A DNA stretch of 64,000 bases, taken from the NCBI GenBank assembly GCA_964058805.1, contig CAXKVV010000276.1, forward strand, positions 124,001-188,000, given 5' to 3'. Below the pieces are notes generated by a model. It saw only the letters and a program-made list of their open reading frames with translations. It ran no database searches and had not been told where the DNA came from. How positions within the stretch are numbered: the stretch's first letter is position 1; the number at the start of each line of letters is the position of its first letter. The translations under genes were made by a program, and so were the position numbers. Of the stretch, positions 24,733-36,653 are shown piece by piece. The stretch is from Schoenoplectus triqueter (Eukaryota > Streptophyta > Magnoliopsida > Poales > Cyperaceae).

Positions 24733-26067
24733 ATGGAAATTTTGAACGAGATACGTGAAGCACAGAGGTCTCAAGGAACAACGCAGTGCTTGCAACCGGC
24801 TCGGCGACTCCCTCTAATTTCATATACCAATCCCAATATACCGATTATTTCTTTCGTGTTACGAAGAGCGAGCACCTTAATGAACTCAAGCAGGAGTTTC
24901 AAAAATTCTGTAAGCTAGAAATCCAAACAAATTAACACACACATTCACAATAGATTTCTTACATCACCTACATGCTTCACACATTCACACATGCACATAA
25001 CTAACTTTAATTCATCATCCCAATTTATAGGTGATGACACAAAAATCAACAAACGTCACTTTCACCTCACGGAGGAAATGCTCAAAAAGCACCCAAAAAT
25101 AACTTCAAATAAGGATCAAGAATCACTTGATGCTCGACAAGACATAATATTAGGTGCGATGCCAAGGCTCGGCCTCATGGCGGCAGAAAAGGCTATTAAA
25201 GGGTGGGACCAGCCAAAGTCGAAGATCACCGACCTACTTTTTCACACCAAAACAGGTTGTATTGACATGCCTGGTGTCGATCGTCAGATGGTGAGACTCC
25301 TTGGTCTCTCTCCCTCTACCAAAAGGTCAAAGATGTACCACCAGGGTTGCTCGGGTGGTGGCACGGTGCTGCGTCTTGCCAAGGATATAGCTGGGAATAC
25401 TCAAGGTACTCGTGTCTTTGTAATATGTTCAGAGATTTCTCTGACAACCTTTCGTGGGCCATCTGAGGCTAACAAAGATACTCTCCGACCACAAGCAATT
25501 TTTGGTGATGGAGCGGCAGCTGTGATTGTGGGAGCCCAGCCGGACCTATCAGTTGAGCGTCCGATTTTTGAAATCATTTCGGCATGTCAAACCATCCTTC
25601 CTGGCACAGAGGATGCAATGGTGGGACATATCAGACAAGACGGTCTCACTTTGCACATGTCACCTCCTGCGCAAAAACTTATCTCGAATAACATCATCAC
25701 TACTCTTTCAGAGATCGTTGAACCACTCGGGATTATTACTGACTGGAATTCAACCTTTTGGGCTATGAACCCTGGGTGGCCCACTATCCTAGAAGAAGTG
25801 AAGTCAGATTTGGTACTTGACGAGGATAAGCTATAGGTGACGAGGCATGAGCTTGCCGATTATGGCAACATGATGAGTGCAACCATATTTTTCATGCTTG
25901 ATGAATTGAGGAAGCAGTTGGCTGGAGAGGGAAAGGTATCTGATCGAGAGTATGGTGTCCTTTTAGGTTTTGGAACTGGAATCACCATGGAGACTACCAT
26001 CTTACGCGCCAATAAATATAATGCACGCGGTTTCACTGAATCAGAGGATGACGTCTGGACAATTTAA
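24733..26067 (+). pseudogene. Type III polyketide synthase, copy A (pseudogene)
   Basis: Chalcone synthase-family gene with the same two-exon layout as copy B: exon 1 24733-24909, intron 24910-25030 (GTAAGC...TATAG), exon 2 25031-26067. Two lesions are clear against B. One base is missing at about 24783 (ACG-CAG against GCGACAG), shifting the frame after residue 16. AAG has become TAG at 25834-25836, about 77 codons before the normal stop, and the frame stays open beyond it. Splice sites and the remaining exon 2 frame are preserved, so decay looks recent. Active-site codons seen: Cys in HQGCSGGG, Asn in place of His in NPGWP, Asn in YGNMMSA, and GFGTG in the cyclization loop where chalcone synthase has GFGPG. 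Transcription is not excluded, but no full-length enzyme can be made. Confidence 0.9.
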
Positions 26068-26700
26068 TTGACTACATGTATTCTCGTAATAAATTAGTTA
26101 AGCTCTTGTGGTATAATGAACAAAATTAATATTAGGTTTTTGATCGGATGGAATACCCGCAAAAAAATTTGTATTTTGTTTTGGTGCTGTCGCTTTCATT
26201 TCAAACGATATTGTAGTTTATATTCAAATTTTTGCTATGGTGTGCACAAGATCTGTTAGTAAGATTTTATCGTGATGAATTTAGCGTTTCTTTCTGATCA
26301 ACCTTATATCAAGAACGTAGTGCCAGTTTAAAAAAATATGACAGCGGAATTTACTTATCAGTATTGACTTTTTTTTTATATAAAATCAACACTAAAAATA
26401 AATAATCAGTGTCAATTTTATGATAACACAGATACTAATATTTAAGCGTAATTTTTATTTTGCTATCTGACACAATACATTGTTATCCGACACAAAACTG
26501 ACGATATGTAGTAATTAGCATTTCTGTACTTAATTATGCAAATATTTTTTCATTCATAATTATAAAGTGATCGATGGCAACTATATCAAAGAAAAAAAGA
26601 ACAAAATGAAGTTTAGCCTACTAGTTAGCTAGGGACTAATATACCGGGTCAACAAAAATGAGGTTGAACTCACTCTACCCAAGAACCCTTTCTTGACAAA
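26068..26700 (+). other. 3' flank of PKS copy A
   Basis: The first ~110 bp match the 3' flank of copy B ('agctcttgtggt', 'tattaggt..ttga', 'gatggaatacccg'). Further out it matches, inverted, 38510-38960: 'tagcgtttct', 'caagat.t.gttagtaggatttta', and CCGGGTCAACAAAAATGAGGTT against its complement near 38555. AATAAA at 26087 is a possible polyadenylation signal. No coding sequence. Confidence 0.65.
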
Positions 26701-26984
26701 TTGGTTAGTTCTGAACTTTTTAACACAATAGTTCCGTATGGTGTTGGCAAAATTTTATCATAATCCGTACGATCCATTCATATATGTGAATTTGACTTGA
26801 TCTGATTTTTTTTTTTAAAATCAAACTAATCCGATTCAATCATATCCGATCTAAAATCAAATAAATTATAATTCAATTAAAATCAATACATAAATTAACA
26901 TGAAGTCAAACACGAAACCGATCTGGTCCATCCAAAGCTGAACCCGACATTACACACTATTTTTTTAAATTAGTGACTTAGCGT
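26701..26984. other. AT-rich noncoding DNA
   Basis: Nothing recognised. It ends in a T-run at about 26962-26968 near the presumed 3' end of the minus-strand LINE. Confidence 0.4.
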
Positions 26985-28320
26985 CACCCGCTTTTATTGC
27001 TTTTCAAAAGCAATACATGACAGAAGTATAACAAGTGTCAAGAAGAAAAGTTGCATCTTAAGCAACGTGCAATATAAAAGGCTGCAATAATTACAAACAT
27101 GGCAGCCACATCAAATTCAGGCAGAAGAAAAAGCGATACCATAATACAATAAGAAAAACTAGCTAACCACTAAACGATCCCAACGCATCTCAACCATCCA
27201 ATAAGTCTTCATCAGAATCATCAGAGATCTCCACCACTTCCTCACGATATAAATGATCCAGTCCACTAGGAGAACCTGTATAGAACTGAAAATAACTTAA
27301 GACCTGTCGAAACAATACCATTGCCCTTGTCCCAGTAGTACCCTTAAAAACCCTTCTGTTATGCTCCTGCCAAACAAACCAACAAAAAATTGCACTTAGT
27401 GAAAGAAAGTATCTCCTTATAATAGGCTGGGTCAGGAGACTTATAGAATCTAAAACGTCATCCCAAGAATGAAAATACAAGTAAAAGCCAGATAAACCCT
27501 CCAAATTGAAAATATCCTAGAACTCCTTTGAAAAGGAGCAAAAGAAAAATAAATGAGACATAGTTTCGGTATGTGTGTGACAAAAAGGACATAAGATATT
27601 AAGCTTGGTGAGAATTTTATCCTTTAATAACAACCAAAAAAATAGTTGAATCTTGAGAGGAGTTGCGAGATCCCAAACTGTGTGTGAAAGCCTAAGGCGA
27701 ATCCCTCGAAAGTTTTGATAATCATATGCACTTTTAACAGTATAAAGACCAACAAAATTACGTTGCCAAATAGCTGAATCGTTATCCCCCGAATTCAACA
27801 CCAAATTATGAAGTAATTGTAAAAGTTGAATTTTCTTATCTCTAACAATAGTAGAGATCCCCTGCGTGAGAAACAATTTAGAAAATCCCCCATTCCAAAT
27901 AGTAGCTAAAGAGGCAAAAAGATTTTTAGTTTTAGCATACAAATGAGGAAAAATATATGCAATTGTAGTAGAACCATGACAAATACCATGCCAAAAACTA
28001 ATATGCTCACCACTCCCCCACCACCCTTTGGATACCGGATTAATCAAGGGAAGAACTTGTAAGATGCCTGTCCAAAAAGGTGAAAATATGAGTTTTCTTA
28101 CCTCTGGGATACTTAAAGGAAATGATTTCCTTCCAAATACCGTCACAATCTTTGTAAATAAATTTCCACCGCCATTTACCAATTAGAGCAACATTCATAT
28201 GTGTAAGATTCAAAATGCCCCAACCCCCAAAGTTTTTCCGCAAACACAAGGAATCCCATCGAGCCAAATGATATTTTCGTTTAAAATCATTATCAACCCT
28301 GCCCATAAAAATTATTTACG
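26985..28320 (-). mobile_element. 5'-truncated LINE (non-LTR retrotransposon) fragment
   Basis: Minus-strand frames (28306-28040, then 28182-27190 interrupted by a stop at 27517-27519) encode the C-terminal part of a plant LINE reverse-transcriptase polyprotein. Seen are the post-RT region (LCLRKNFGGWGILNLTHMN) and the zinc-binding RT-associated domain with CPFC and HLFFFC cysteine/histidine pairs after TPLKIQLFFWLLLKDKILTK. A frameshift lies near 28.1 kb and an in-frame stop follows KEF. The polymerase core is absent because the copy is 5'-truncated, as is usual for LINEs. It is inactive. Confidence 0.85.
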
Positions 28321-28394
28321 GATTTGATCCAACTTAGATAAAATACCTTTGGGAATTTTGAACAAAGATAGATAATAAATAGGTAAATATGACA

Positions 28395-28450
28395 ACACAT
28401 AATTCAATATAAAATTTGGAGATGATTTAATGTAATTTTTGAGTTAAAAT
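28395..28450. mobile_element. Terminal scrap of a 16-kb-family foldback MITE
   Basis: 'aaatttggagatgatttaatgtaatttttgagttaa' matches the right arm of the foldback elements at 15591-16835. Only one arm end remains. Confidence 0.55.
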
Positions 28451-28451
28451 A

Positions 28452-28738
28452 TATAGAGAGAGTTTGGTTACAGTGCTACGCGTAACACGGATGATTCGTG
28501 TGCTACTGGAGACTAAATTTTATATTTTTTAGGATTTTATTATTATTTTTTAAGATAGTTTGAAAATGAATTCTTTTCAAAAATAGTAAAAAATTTCAAA
28601 AAAATACAAAAATTAGTCCCCAACTAGAATTTCAAATGAAAAATATTTTGACCGGTCGGATCGACTATTTGAATTTTGAAGATGGAGAAACGGTCCGTAG
28701 CACATGGGCCATCTGTGCTACGCGTAGAACCATAGCCA
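28452..28738. mobile_element. Foldback MITE
   Basis: GCTACGCGTAACACGGATGA at the left is mirrored by CATCTGTGCTACGCGTAGAA at the right. Inner arms pair through 'aaattttatattttttaggatttt' and its complement near 28590-28615. It is bordered by (TA)n on the right. About 285 bp, noncoding. Confidence 0.7.
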
Positions 28739-28775
28739 TATATATATATATATATAAATATATAAACATATATAT

Positions 28776-29143
28776 AAAGTTCGACTACGGTGTTTTGTAA
28801 AGTAAAAGAGCATTGTATGCTTTGGGCTCTATTCTTAATTTTAAGTCAGAAATGATCGATCTGAACTGTTCAATCTAATCTTCATATGAAAATCTATTAG
28901 GAAAACAAATTTTTAATTTTAAAAAAAAAATTCTATTTTTATGGTGAGGAGAAAATGAGTTGATCTGAAAATTATGGTTCATCCAAAAATAACAGTTTTC
29001 CCCCTATCTAATAAAATAGCAAATAAATTCTAAAAAATATAAAATTAGATTGAGCGATTTCGATCGATCATTTCTGATTTAAAATTAATAATAGAGCGCA
29101 AAGCACACAACGTTCTTGTACTTTGCAAAGCATAGTAGCATAA

Positions 29144-29150
<7 letters not shown>
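28776..29150. mobile_element. Foldback MITE, TTTGTAAAG family
   Basis: Left 'ctacggtgttttgtaaagtaaaagagc' pairs with right 'gttcttgtactttgcaaagcatagtag'. Inner arms pair through TTTTAAGTCAGAAATGATCG and its complement near 29070-29090. It is flanked by TATATA on the left and (CT)n(TA)n on the right. Related to the 5820-6205 element. Confidence 0.75.
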
Positions 29151-29180
<30 letters not shown>

Positions 29181-29989
29181 ATTAAAACATCTCCAAATAT
29201 TGATTTATGAGCCTAAAAAAATTCATTATATAAAAATATAATTGGATATAAAAAAATTCTATTTTTTGGATTTTTTTAAGTATTAATTTTGGATTTTTAA
29301 AAATGACCGATATATTATATATTATATATTATTTTATTACTATTATTAAATCATCTAAAAAAAACTTTGATCAGCGTGTGTCATGCGATCATGAAATTAT
29401 TATGACAAGATCTACATGATTTATGGCTAATATTATAATGATAGTTTTTTAGGTCAAAAAAGCTTGTGATGCCTTATAAACTCATTTCAGATTTTATTAA
29501 TCCATTTTTTGATTATTATTTTCTTGTCTTTTCTTAGAAATCGTAAGAAATTGTATATATTCCAGATTTTATTAATCCGTTTTTATATTTGTTGGCTTTT
29601 ATTATGTATTAGTTGAATTAATTACTTTTATTTTTTGTATTTGTGTACCTAATTCTGCTATAATTTTAACATACATGATATATAAATGTATATATATTTG
29701 ATAATTATTTTCTCATTATTTTCTAGCTAAATAGTATTATTGTAAAAATCAAGCAATTAATGATTTATATTAAATGACAAATTCATTCTTTCAAAAAATT
29801 TATGTATTTAATAGTATCGGATTTTGATGAAAAATCTGACAATAATTATCATATTGATTGTTAGTTACTTATTAAAAATCTGACATTAATTTTCACAATT
29901 TTTGACATTTTTTTCCATAATTTCAGTTACATCAGTTTCAGATAATTTGTCCAAACACTAAGGGCTCAACAATCCAGCACCAATTCAAA
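29151..29989. other. AT-rich intergenic DNA between the PKS copies
   Basis: No gene or ordered repeat beyond the (CT)n(TA)n tract at 29145-29180. Confidence 0.45.
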
Positions 29990-30227
29990 TTCTGGACTAA
30001 AGAATCAAACAAAAAATTGAATTTGAAATTATAACATTTGAAAAATGACAAACATCCTCCTCTTTAATTTATTAGTTACTTGGAGTTCAAAACGTGATGA
30101 GAACTACACCCAAACAAAATACAAATATTTAACGGGTATTCCATCTGCTCAAATACCTAATATAAATTTAGCTCATTACACCACAAGAGCTTAATTTTAC
30201 TTACGAAAATATATGAATATATTTCAA
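29990..30227 (-). other. 3' flank of PKS copy B
   Basis: Inverted counterpart of 26068-26230. It also aligns in the same orientation with 38925-38995 ('atcaaacaaaaa.ttgaat', 'aaa.tataac.tttg', 'ctcctc.ttaat'). That identifies 38.5-39.0 kb as the 3' flank of another PKS copy. Confidence 0.65.
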
Positions 30228-31557
30228 TTAAATTGTCCAGACGTCATCCTCTGATTCAGTGAAATTATGCGCATTATATTTATTGGCACGTAAGATGGTA
30301 GTTTCCATGGTGATTCCAGCTCCAAATCCTAAAAGGACACCATACTCTTCATCCAATGCATTTCCTTCTCCGGTCGACTGCTTCCTCATTTCATCAAGCA
30401 TGAAAAATATGGTTGCACTCATCATGTTGCCATAATCGGCAAGCACATGCCTCGTCACCTTCAGCCTTTCCTCATCAAGTGCCAGATCTGACCGCACTTG
30501 TTCGAGGATAGTGGGCCACCCTGGGTTCACGACCCAAAAGGCTGAATTCCAATCAGTAATAATATTGAGTGGTTCGACAATCTCTGAAAGAGTACTGATG
30601 ATGTTATCCGAGATATGTTTTGGTGCAGGAGATGACATGTGCAATGTGAGACCGTCTTGTCTGATATTTCCCACCATTGCATCATCTGTGCCAGGAAGGA
30701 TGGTTTGACATGCTGAAATGATTTCAAAAATAGGACGCTCAACTGACAGGTTTGGCTGGGCTCCCACAATCACAGCAGCCGCCCCATCTCCGAAAATTGC
30801 TTGAGGTAGGAGAGTATCCTTATTCGCCTCAGATGGCCCACGGAAGGTTGTGAGAGAAATCTCTGAGCAGATTACAAGGACACGAGTACCTCGAGTATTC
30901 TCAGCTATATCCTTGGCAAGACGCAGCACCGTGCCACCACCCGAGCAACCCTGGTGGTACATCATTGACCTTTTGGTAGATGGAGAGAGACCAAGGAGCC
31001 TCACCATCTGACGATCGGCACCAGGCATGTCAATACTACCTGTTGTGCTGTGAAAAAGTAGGTGGGTGATATTCGACTTTGGCTGGCCCCACTCTTTAAT
31101 GGCCTTCTCTGCCGCCATGAGGCCAAGTCTCGGCACTGCACCTAACACTATGTCTTGTCGAGCATCAAGTGATTCTTGATCCTTATTTGAAGTTATTTTT
31201 GGATGTTTTTTGAGCATTTCCTCCGTGAGATGAAAATGACGTTTGTGGATTTTTGTGTCATCACCTACAAATAAGGATGATGAATTAATGTTAGTTATGT
31301 GCATGTGTGAATGTGTGATGTACGTGATGTAAGAAATCTACTGTGAATGTGTGTGTTAATTTTTGGATTTCTAGCTTACAGATTTTTTGAAACTCATGCT
31401 TGAGTTCTTTAAGGTGCTCGCTCTTCGTAACACGAAAGAAGTAATCGGCATATTGAGATTGGTATATGAAATTAGTGGGAGTAGCTGAGCCGATTGCGAG
31501 CACTGTCGCTGTTCCTTGAGACCTCTGTGCCTCACGTATCTCATTCAAAATTTCCAT
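30228..31557 (-). CDS. Type III polyketide synthase, copy B (chalcone synthase superfamily, divergent)
   Basis: Two exons: 31557-31380 and 31264-30228, with a 115-bp intron (GTAAGC...TGTAG) splitting the codon of Cys60 as in chalcone synthases. The 404-residue product should be a cytosolic homodimeric thiolase-fold enzyme that extends a CoA starter with malonyl-CoA. Landmarks: nucleophile Cys166 in HQGCSGGG; Phe217 in IFGDGAAA; Asn339 in YGNMMSA. At the position of the catalytic His (His303 of alfalfa chalcone synthase) it has Asn306 (codon AAC) in FWVVNPGWP. Other pocket changes by alignment are Ser133 to Gly, Thr194 to Ser, Gly211 to Pro, Phe265 to Leu, Ser338 to Met, and Pro to Ala in the GFGPG loop (GFGAG375). 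The C-terminal tail is about 15 residues longer than usual. The frame and splice sites are intact, so expression is plausible. Product and even catalytic competence are unknown; it is not a normal chalcone or stilbene synthase. Confidence 0.92.
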
Positions 31558-32130
31558 TTGCTTCTTCTGTTTGTTAGATTATATATAGTTAGTAACATAT
31601 TTCTGATATATAGTAAATGAAAAAACACAAGGAAATAATTTTGGAAACCACTGATATATATACATGTATATATAATAAGAATTGCTTGGCAACTCCCTAC
31701 ACACATATATATATATTCATGGTAACACAACAATGCCAAAACAATACCTTTGGAACGACAGGTATAGTAAATATTGTTGGATCAGATGTTTGTTTCAAAC
31801 GAAACACACGGATGAAAAATGTGTGTTATTGGTTTGCTTTCAGTATGTGTGAGTAGCGAGAGGTATACGAAGGGTTTAAATAGAAGAAGTGAAGAATACA
31901 CTGCAATTCAAATGATGCAAATTCAATGAATGTCGCATGCATTCAACGGGTGCCACGTTGCTGTTTTCAATTCTGTTAACGGTACATCGATATTTCCATG
32001 GCCAGTCAAACACAAGTTCAACACTTGATTAATTTATTCAGGATCTGTTGGCTTAAATATCTTGCACGGCCTCCATCCGTAAGTTACAATTCAAAATGCT
32101 GTTTGATGACTCTATGCATATAATTGAGCT
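31558..32130 (-). promoter_or_regulatory. Promoter and 5' leader of PKS copy B
   Basis: Contains a TATA-like TATTTAAA (minus strand, 31882-31875) followed by CCCTTCGTATAC, the conserved 'ccatggaaatatcgatgtaccgtt' block (about 31975-32000) and an ACGT core in GCCACGTTGC. The ~300-bp leader has a conserved CCAAAGGTATTG and ends AACAAACAG shortly before the ATG. This would fit a leader intron, but I cannot confirm one. Unlike copy A, no insertion separates these blocks from the distal flank. Confidence 0.55.
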
Positions 32131-32242
32131 GCTCGATCAATTTTAATGTAACTCAGTAATCCACATGCCAATAAAAAAAAAATACTAACGAAGCATCTTT
32201 GGTAGTTCTCACGTATACCTTGTAGTGCTGGTCATTTTTCTG

Positions 32243-32276
<34 letters not shown>

Positions 32277-32825
32277 TGAATAAAGCCCTGTAATATTGCG
32301 CTTATGTTTGCTATAATATGACCGTCCCAGGTTTATTCTTTTCTACGTTGATGTTGGTACGCACACGATGTTACTAAGAAACTTCGGTGGTAGCTTTAAG
32401 ATTAATTAGATTGTTGAAGTAGCTACTAGCTAGAAAAGTTAAGTACGCAAATATATATGCCGCCAGGAAACTAATTGGGGAAAAACTACCTGTCACACGT
32501 ACCTGTCAAAACAACAATTTTTATGAAAAATGAAGAAAATCTTGGTTCTTGACAAACCAGTTTTCAACAGAAATGAATTAGGTAGTTTATTCTCTTATGA
32601 CATGCGACGAAGAACTAGAATTCCATGTGGAATTAAAGGATCTGCACAAGGGACACATTGCTTACTAACAAGTTCTAAACAACCAACGACAAAATCCATG
32701 TCCGTAATTACTTCTTATCTTTTCATATAAAGCGTTGCCTATAATCATTTCACAAAAAATGTATCAATTTGTGTCTATAAGATTAAAGATATGCGTGCCT
32801 TTTATAATCATTATTAACCGACTAT
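32131..32825 (-). other. Distal upstream flank of PKS copy B
   Basis: Inverted match to 17540-17700 (TTGACAAACCAGTTTTCAAC against TTCTGTTGAAAACTCTTTTG; 'gccgccaggaa' against 'ttcccggcggc'). 32522-32585 also matches 39005-39070 in the same orientation. A (TA)n tract lies at 32247-32275. The plus-strand frame at 32530-32730 is not conserved in the other copies. Confidence 0.6.
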
Positions 32826-35800
32826 CACTACAACACACATCATTATTTAACAGCGGTTTTTTGGGGTCATTAACAATGGTTCTACAACCGCTGTTATTGG
32901 TCATGCTGCTAATTTATATAAATAACCGTTGTAAAAAAGAGTGCTTTGAGTTAAATTTGTGTATAAATCAACAGCGGTTATTAGCAGAAAACTGCTGCTA
33001 ACATTACGCCTTAACAGCGGTTATTTATAAAAAAACGCTGCTAACATTTATTTAGCAGCGGTTATTTACAAACACCGCTGTTGTTCTCGACTCAACAGCG
33101 GTTTTTTATAAATAACCGCTGGTGAATATATGTTAGCAGCAGTTTTTTATAAATAACTATTGTTGAGGCGTAATGTTCGCATCGGTTTTCTGCTAATAAC
33201 CGCTGTTGATCTTTAAAACAAATTTGGGTTTATTTTATTTTCTGTGACTAGCCCACATGCTAGCCATATAGAATTTCATTCATCGAATTCACACACATAT
33301 AATCGATACAACAATCAATTCTATTCAATAAATAATTCACACAGATATAAGACACACATACATAAATATAAATTTAAACATAATATAAATAATCACAACA
33401 AATGTATACATGACACCATAAAAAGTATTGCATATATCCAACAAACATTAAAGTATCTCGTACAATCTCAGAATATAGACTTCAAAATTTCTATCAACCA
33501 TATTTTTACCTGCTAGAGATCCTCAGGCGGCAAAGGCGCAAATGATCTGAGAGACTGCAAAAAGTAAAAATATACATGGTTAGTAATTTTATAATCCTAG
33601 GTAAATGAACGATACTAATTAAGTAATTATTATCTTATAAATTATACCTTTGGAAGATCTGTCTCTGGATCCGCATGCTTTAGGATTATGTCAATCATGC
33701 TTCGCACGACATAATACCCGTACTCACCAGTGCCTTGAGTTGTACTCTAATACAGGAAAAAAATATTTTGAATAACCCTATAAGTAGCGATTAATTAATA
33801 AGTTTAGAAAATTCTTAAAGAAATTTGTTTATCATGCCGTAATCTGTCGAAACTACAATATACGCAATTGTCATGCATATCTACTATTGCCCTTGAGTTG
33901 CCAATAATGTCGTGTTGCACTGAAATCAAATTAAATCAAGTGATTAGTAAATTAATAAATAAGTATGCATATAATTTATAATCAATTACAAGAAAATATA
34001 TGTTTCCAAATGATGTTTGAGAGCTAAATCAGATGGATTCAACAGATAGTTCAAAGAGTCAACATAATGAACAATTTTTTTCTCAAACGACACTATCAGA
34101 AGAATTCAATGCGATCTGTAATTAAAGTTATCATCAGCAATATATAAAGAAAGCTTGCACAAATAAAAACACGATTGTATAAGTAGATTACTAATTATGG
34201 ATACTTAAGTTCATTATTACCCGGTGCAATAAGGCACTAAGATGTACTGGTGAGGCTTTACTATCCCGGCAATTAAGACGAGGTACTTGGTCGCCCCCTC
34301 CGGGTACAAATCAAGACTCGTTGTGCAGACAACTTCTAGATCCACAAATAAAAACTTATCGCTTACCAAGAAGTTATCCAACTTGTCCTTCCAATACCTG
34401 CATACATTTGTATAACACAGCTATGATATCGCTAACTATATTTGACTAAGTTATTAGATTTGAAAGTACGTACATGCACTATATATGCATGATTTGAATG
34501 CCGAGCCACTCATTCTTGTAGACCTCCATGATGTCCGTCAACCTAAGATCAATGAGCTTCTTATCGTCTTCATGGTTGAAAAGCCCCTTTTAATAATTTA
34601 TCTCCCATGAAGTGTGGGGCTGCCCCATAAGCATCCGGTGGAGGTCGTAGTAGGGCTTAGGTAATCCGGACTTTACTTTATCTGGAATCATCGGTGTCAT
34701 CTTGACATTTGACCCTGCACTTGGCGCCTTTGCTGCATCCTTCCTCTTCGTCGCACGTATCGTCTTCTCAGGGGTATTCTCCTACGCATAACAATGTATT
34801 GGTTAGCTAGTGCGGGTTTGAAGTAAAAAATAAGTTAGTATAACTATTCTATGATACCTGGCTGGGAATTTTCTCTGCTTCCATACTCAAAGGACACAAC
34901 ATTCTTCTTGCCCTAGACGTCGACTCGGGCAACTCATTTTTTTCTGGGAGAATTTCTCATAAAAGATCGAGCAAAGAGCCAAAACTCTTGTCACTTCATT
35001 CATTTTTTGCCTTCAAATTATACAATTTAAAAGTAGCAGTCATTTTTGAAAAATTTATACAACCGAGAAATAATGGTCTGTTTTTTTTCATAACCAAAGT
35101 TTCAAACAATCCAGGAGTATCAACAAAATTAGGCTCAACATCAGTCATCATTTCATCTAGTTTATAATTAATACACTGATCATCAAAATTTTATACATTA
35201 ATTTCAGCATTTTCAACCATCACTTCTTCCCGCACATCACAACTTCAATCTATATCCGCTGCATTAACATCACTATTAATGTTTGGTACTGTCCTAATAG
35301 GCCTTATAATATTACACATATCTTCCTTGGACTCTCCGTGCTTCACCCATTGAGTGTAACCCAACACAAACCCACGAGCAATCAAGTAATCTTATAGGAC
35401 TTCAACCAAGGGCTGTCTCAGAATATTCTGGCAATCAATGCAAGGACACGGGATAAAACGAGCAGCACGGACCCTCATATTTTCCCTGACACATTCCACA
35501 AATTTCTCAACTCCTTCCAGATATTCAAATGTGTCCCGCCTCCCATACATCCAGCTCCGAGAATCCATTTGTACGAGTTAAAAATATTATCACGTCATGA
35601 TAGTCATATAACAATGATTGATTTTGGGCCGGCCAACCATCCTAACACACTCTTTGAATACATTGTCTCAATAGTGAATGTACGCTCGTCAATCTGTTAT
35701 CTAAGAAAAATTCGGCAGCATTTCCTCTTGGCTCCCCGAGTACGTCAACGCATGCTTATATGTACGTGCATATTCGTGGGAACATAAGGGAAATTACTAG

Positions 35801-36637
35801 ACCGAATCCTTCTCGGACACCAGATTGCTAAGCGTACACCCACTAATCCTAATTGAGACAAAGTATTCAAAGAGCAGTCCCAAAAGGAGACTATTTGAGA
35901 TTGATCCCTATCGGATTAATCTCGAATGAGTACCGACCTAAAATAGTTTAAGTAACGGTATAATATTAGGTTTCTACATGACAATACTCTAATCATGCAA
36001 ATGTACTAATTAACACATAATATAATACAAATTAAAAATACTAAATTAATTTTTTCTTTTTATTAGGTAAAGTTCAAGTGTCGTCCTTAAATCAGATTGT
36101 CGCTCTGAACCGTTGTCGATGCTTTTCTGTACCGTTGTCCTTGCCGCTTTTACCCGCTACCTCTCTCGCTACTTCTTGTTTTTGATCCCGCTCTTGGAGA
36201 TGGATATAAATAGATGAAACAAGTTAAATAACAAAGAGAGACCAATTTTCTTGAGTTTGGGATGTTGTTGGACGAGCTGAATAAATTGAGCTCGTTAATG
36301 GTGCTGGTGTTGGCGGCTGTAGGGTTCTGGAACGAGTGGGAGAGAGGCTTATATATATAGGTTTAACGACGGTTTTTATAAATAAACCGCTGCAAAATAA
36401 TATTTTACAGCAGTTGTACAGGAAAACTGTTGTAGAATTCAAAGATTTAATAACGGTTATTACTAAATAATCGCTGCTAAGTTTTTAACAGCGGTTATTT
36501 AGTAATAATCATTGTTAAATCTTTGCATTCTACAGCGGTTTTGATTTTAAAATCGCTGTAAAGTTAATTTAGTAACGGTTCTCTCAAAAAACCGCTGTAA
36601 ACGTGTGTTGTTAATTCCCCATATTCTTGTAGTGTAT
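32823..36637. mobile_element. CACTA (En/Spm) element with TAT target duplications
   Basis: The left terminus CACTACAACACACA (32826) and right terminus TTCTTGTAGTG (ending 36634) are CACTA-type inverted ends, flanked on both sides by TAT (32823-32825, 36635-36637). Subterminal repeats of AACAGCGGTTATTTATAAA type occur at both ends (about 32850-33210 and 36360-36600), as expected for transposase binding. The 3.8-kb interior carries decayed minus-strand coding sequence. The central TNP2 transposase domain was not seen, so the copy is probably non-autonomous. Confidence 0.92.
33520..35575 (-). pseudogene. CACTA coding relic: transposase-associated domain plus Ulp1-like protease
   Basis: The minus strand from 35575 begins a CACTA transposase-associated domain (MDSRSWMYGRRDTFEYLEGV, then CPCIDC and GFVLGYTQWVKHGES), broken by a TAA after VEVL. 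Further 3', exons resemble the C48/Ulp1 protease region of plant CACTA proteins: YWKDKLDNFLVSDKFLFVDL (about 34400-34330), a His before ILLIV and an Asp in VHYVDSLNY (about 34110-34020), and GEYGYYVVRSMIDII (about 33725-33680). The Trp codon after the His is TGA, and the catalytic Cys expected in (D/E)CGYY is Tyr (TAC). Intron-like GT/AG borders separate the pieces. It cannot make a working protein. Exact exon borders are approximate. Confidence 0.7.
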
Positions 36638-36653
36638 AGTACTTCACTTGTCA

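Noticed and set aside
24733..25836. Calling PKS copy A functional through an alternative start at 24991
   Set aside because: That frame begins inside the intron, lacks the exon 1 part of the fold and ends at a premature stop before the Asn of the triad; it cannot give a normal enzyme.
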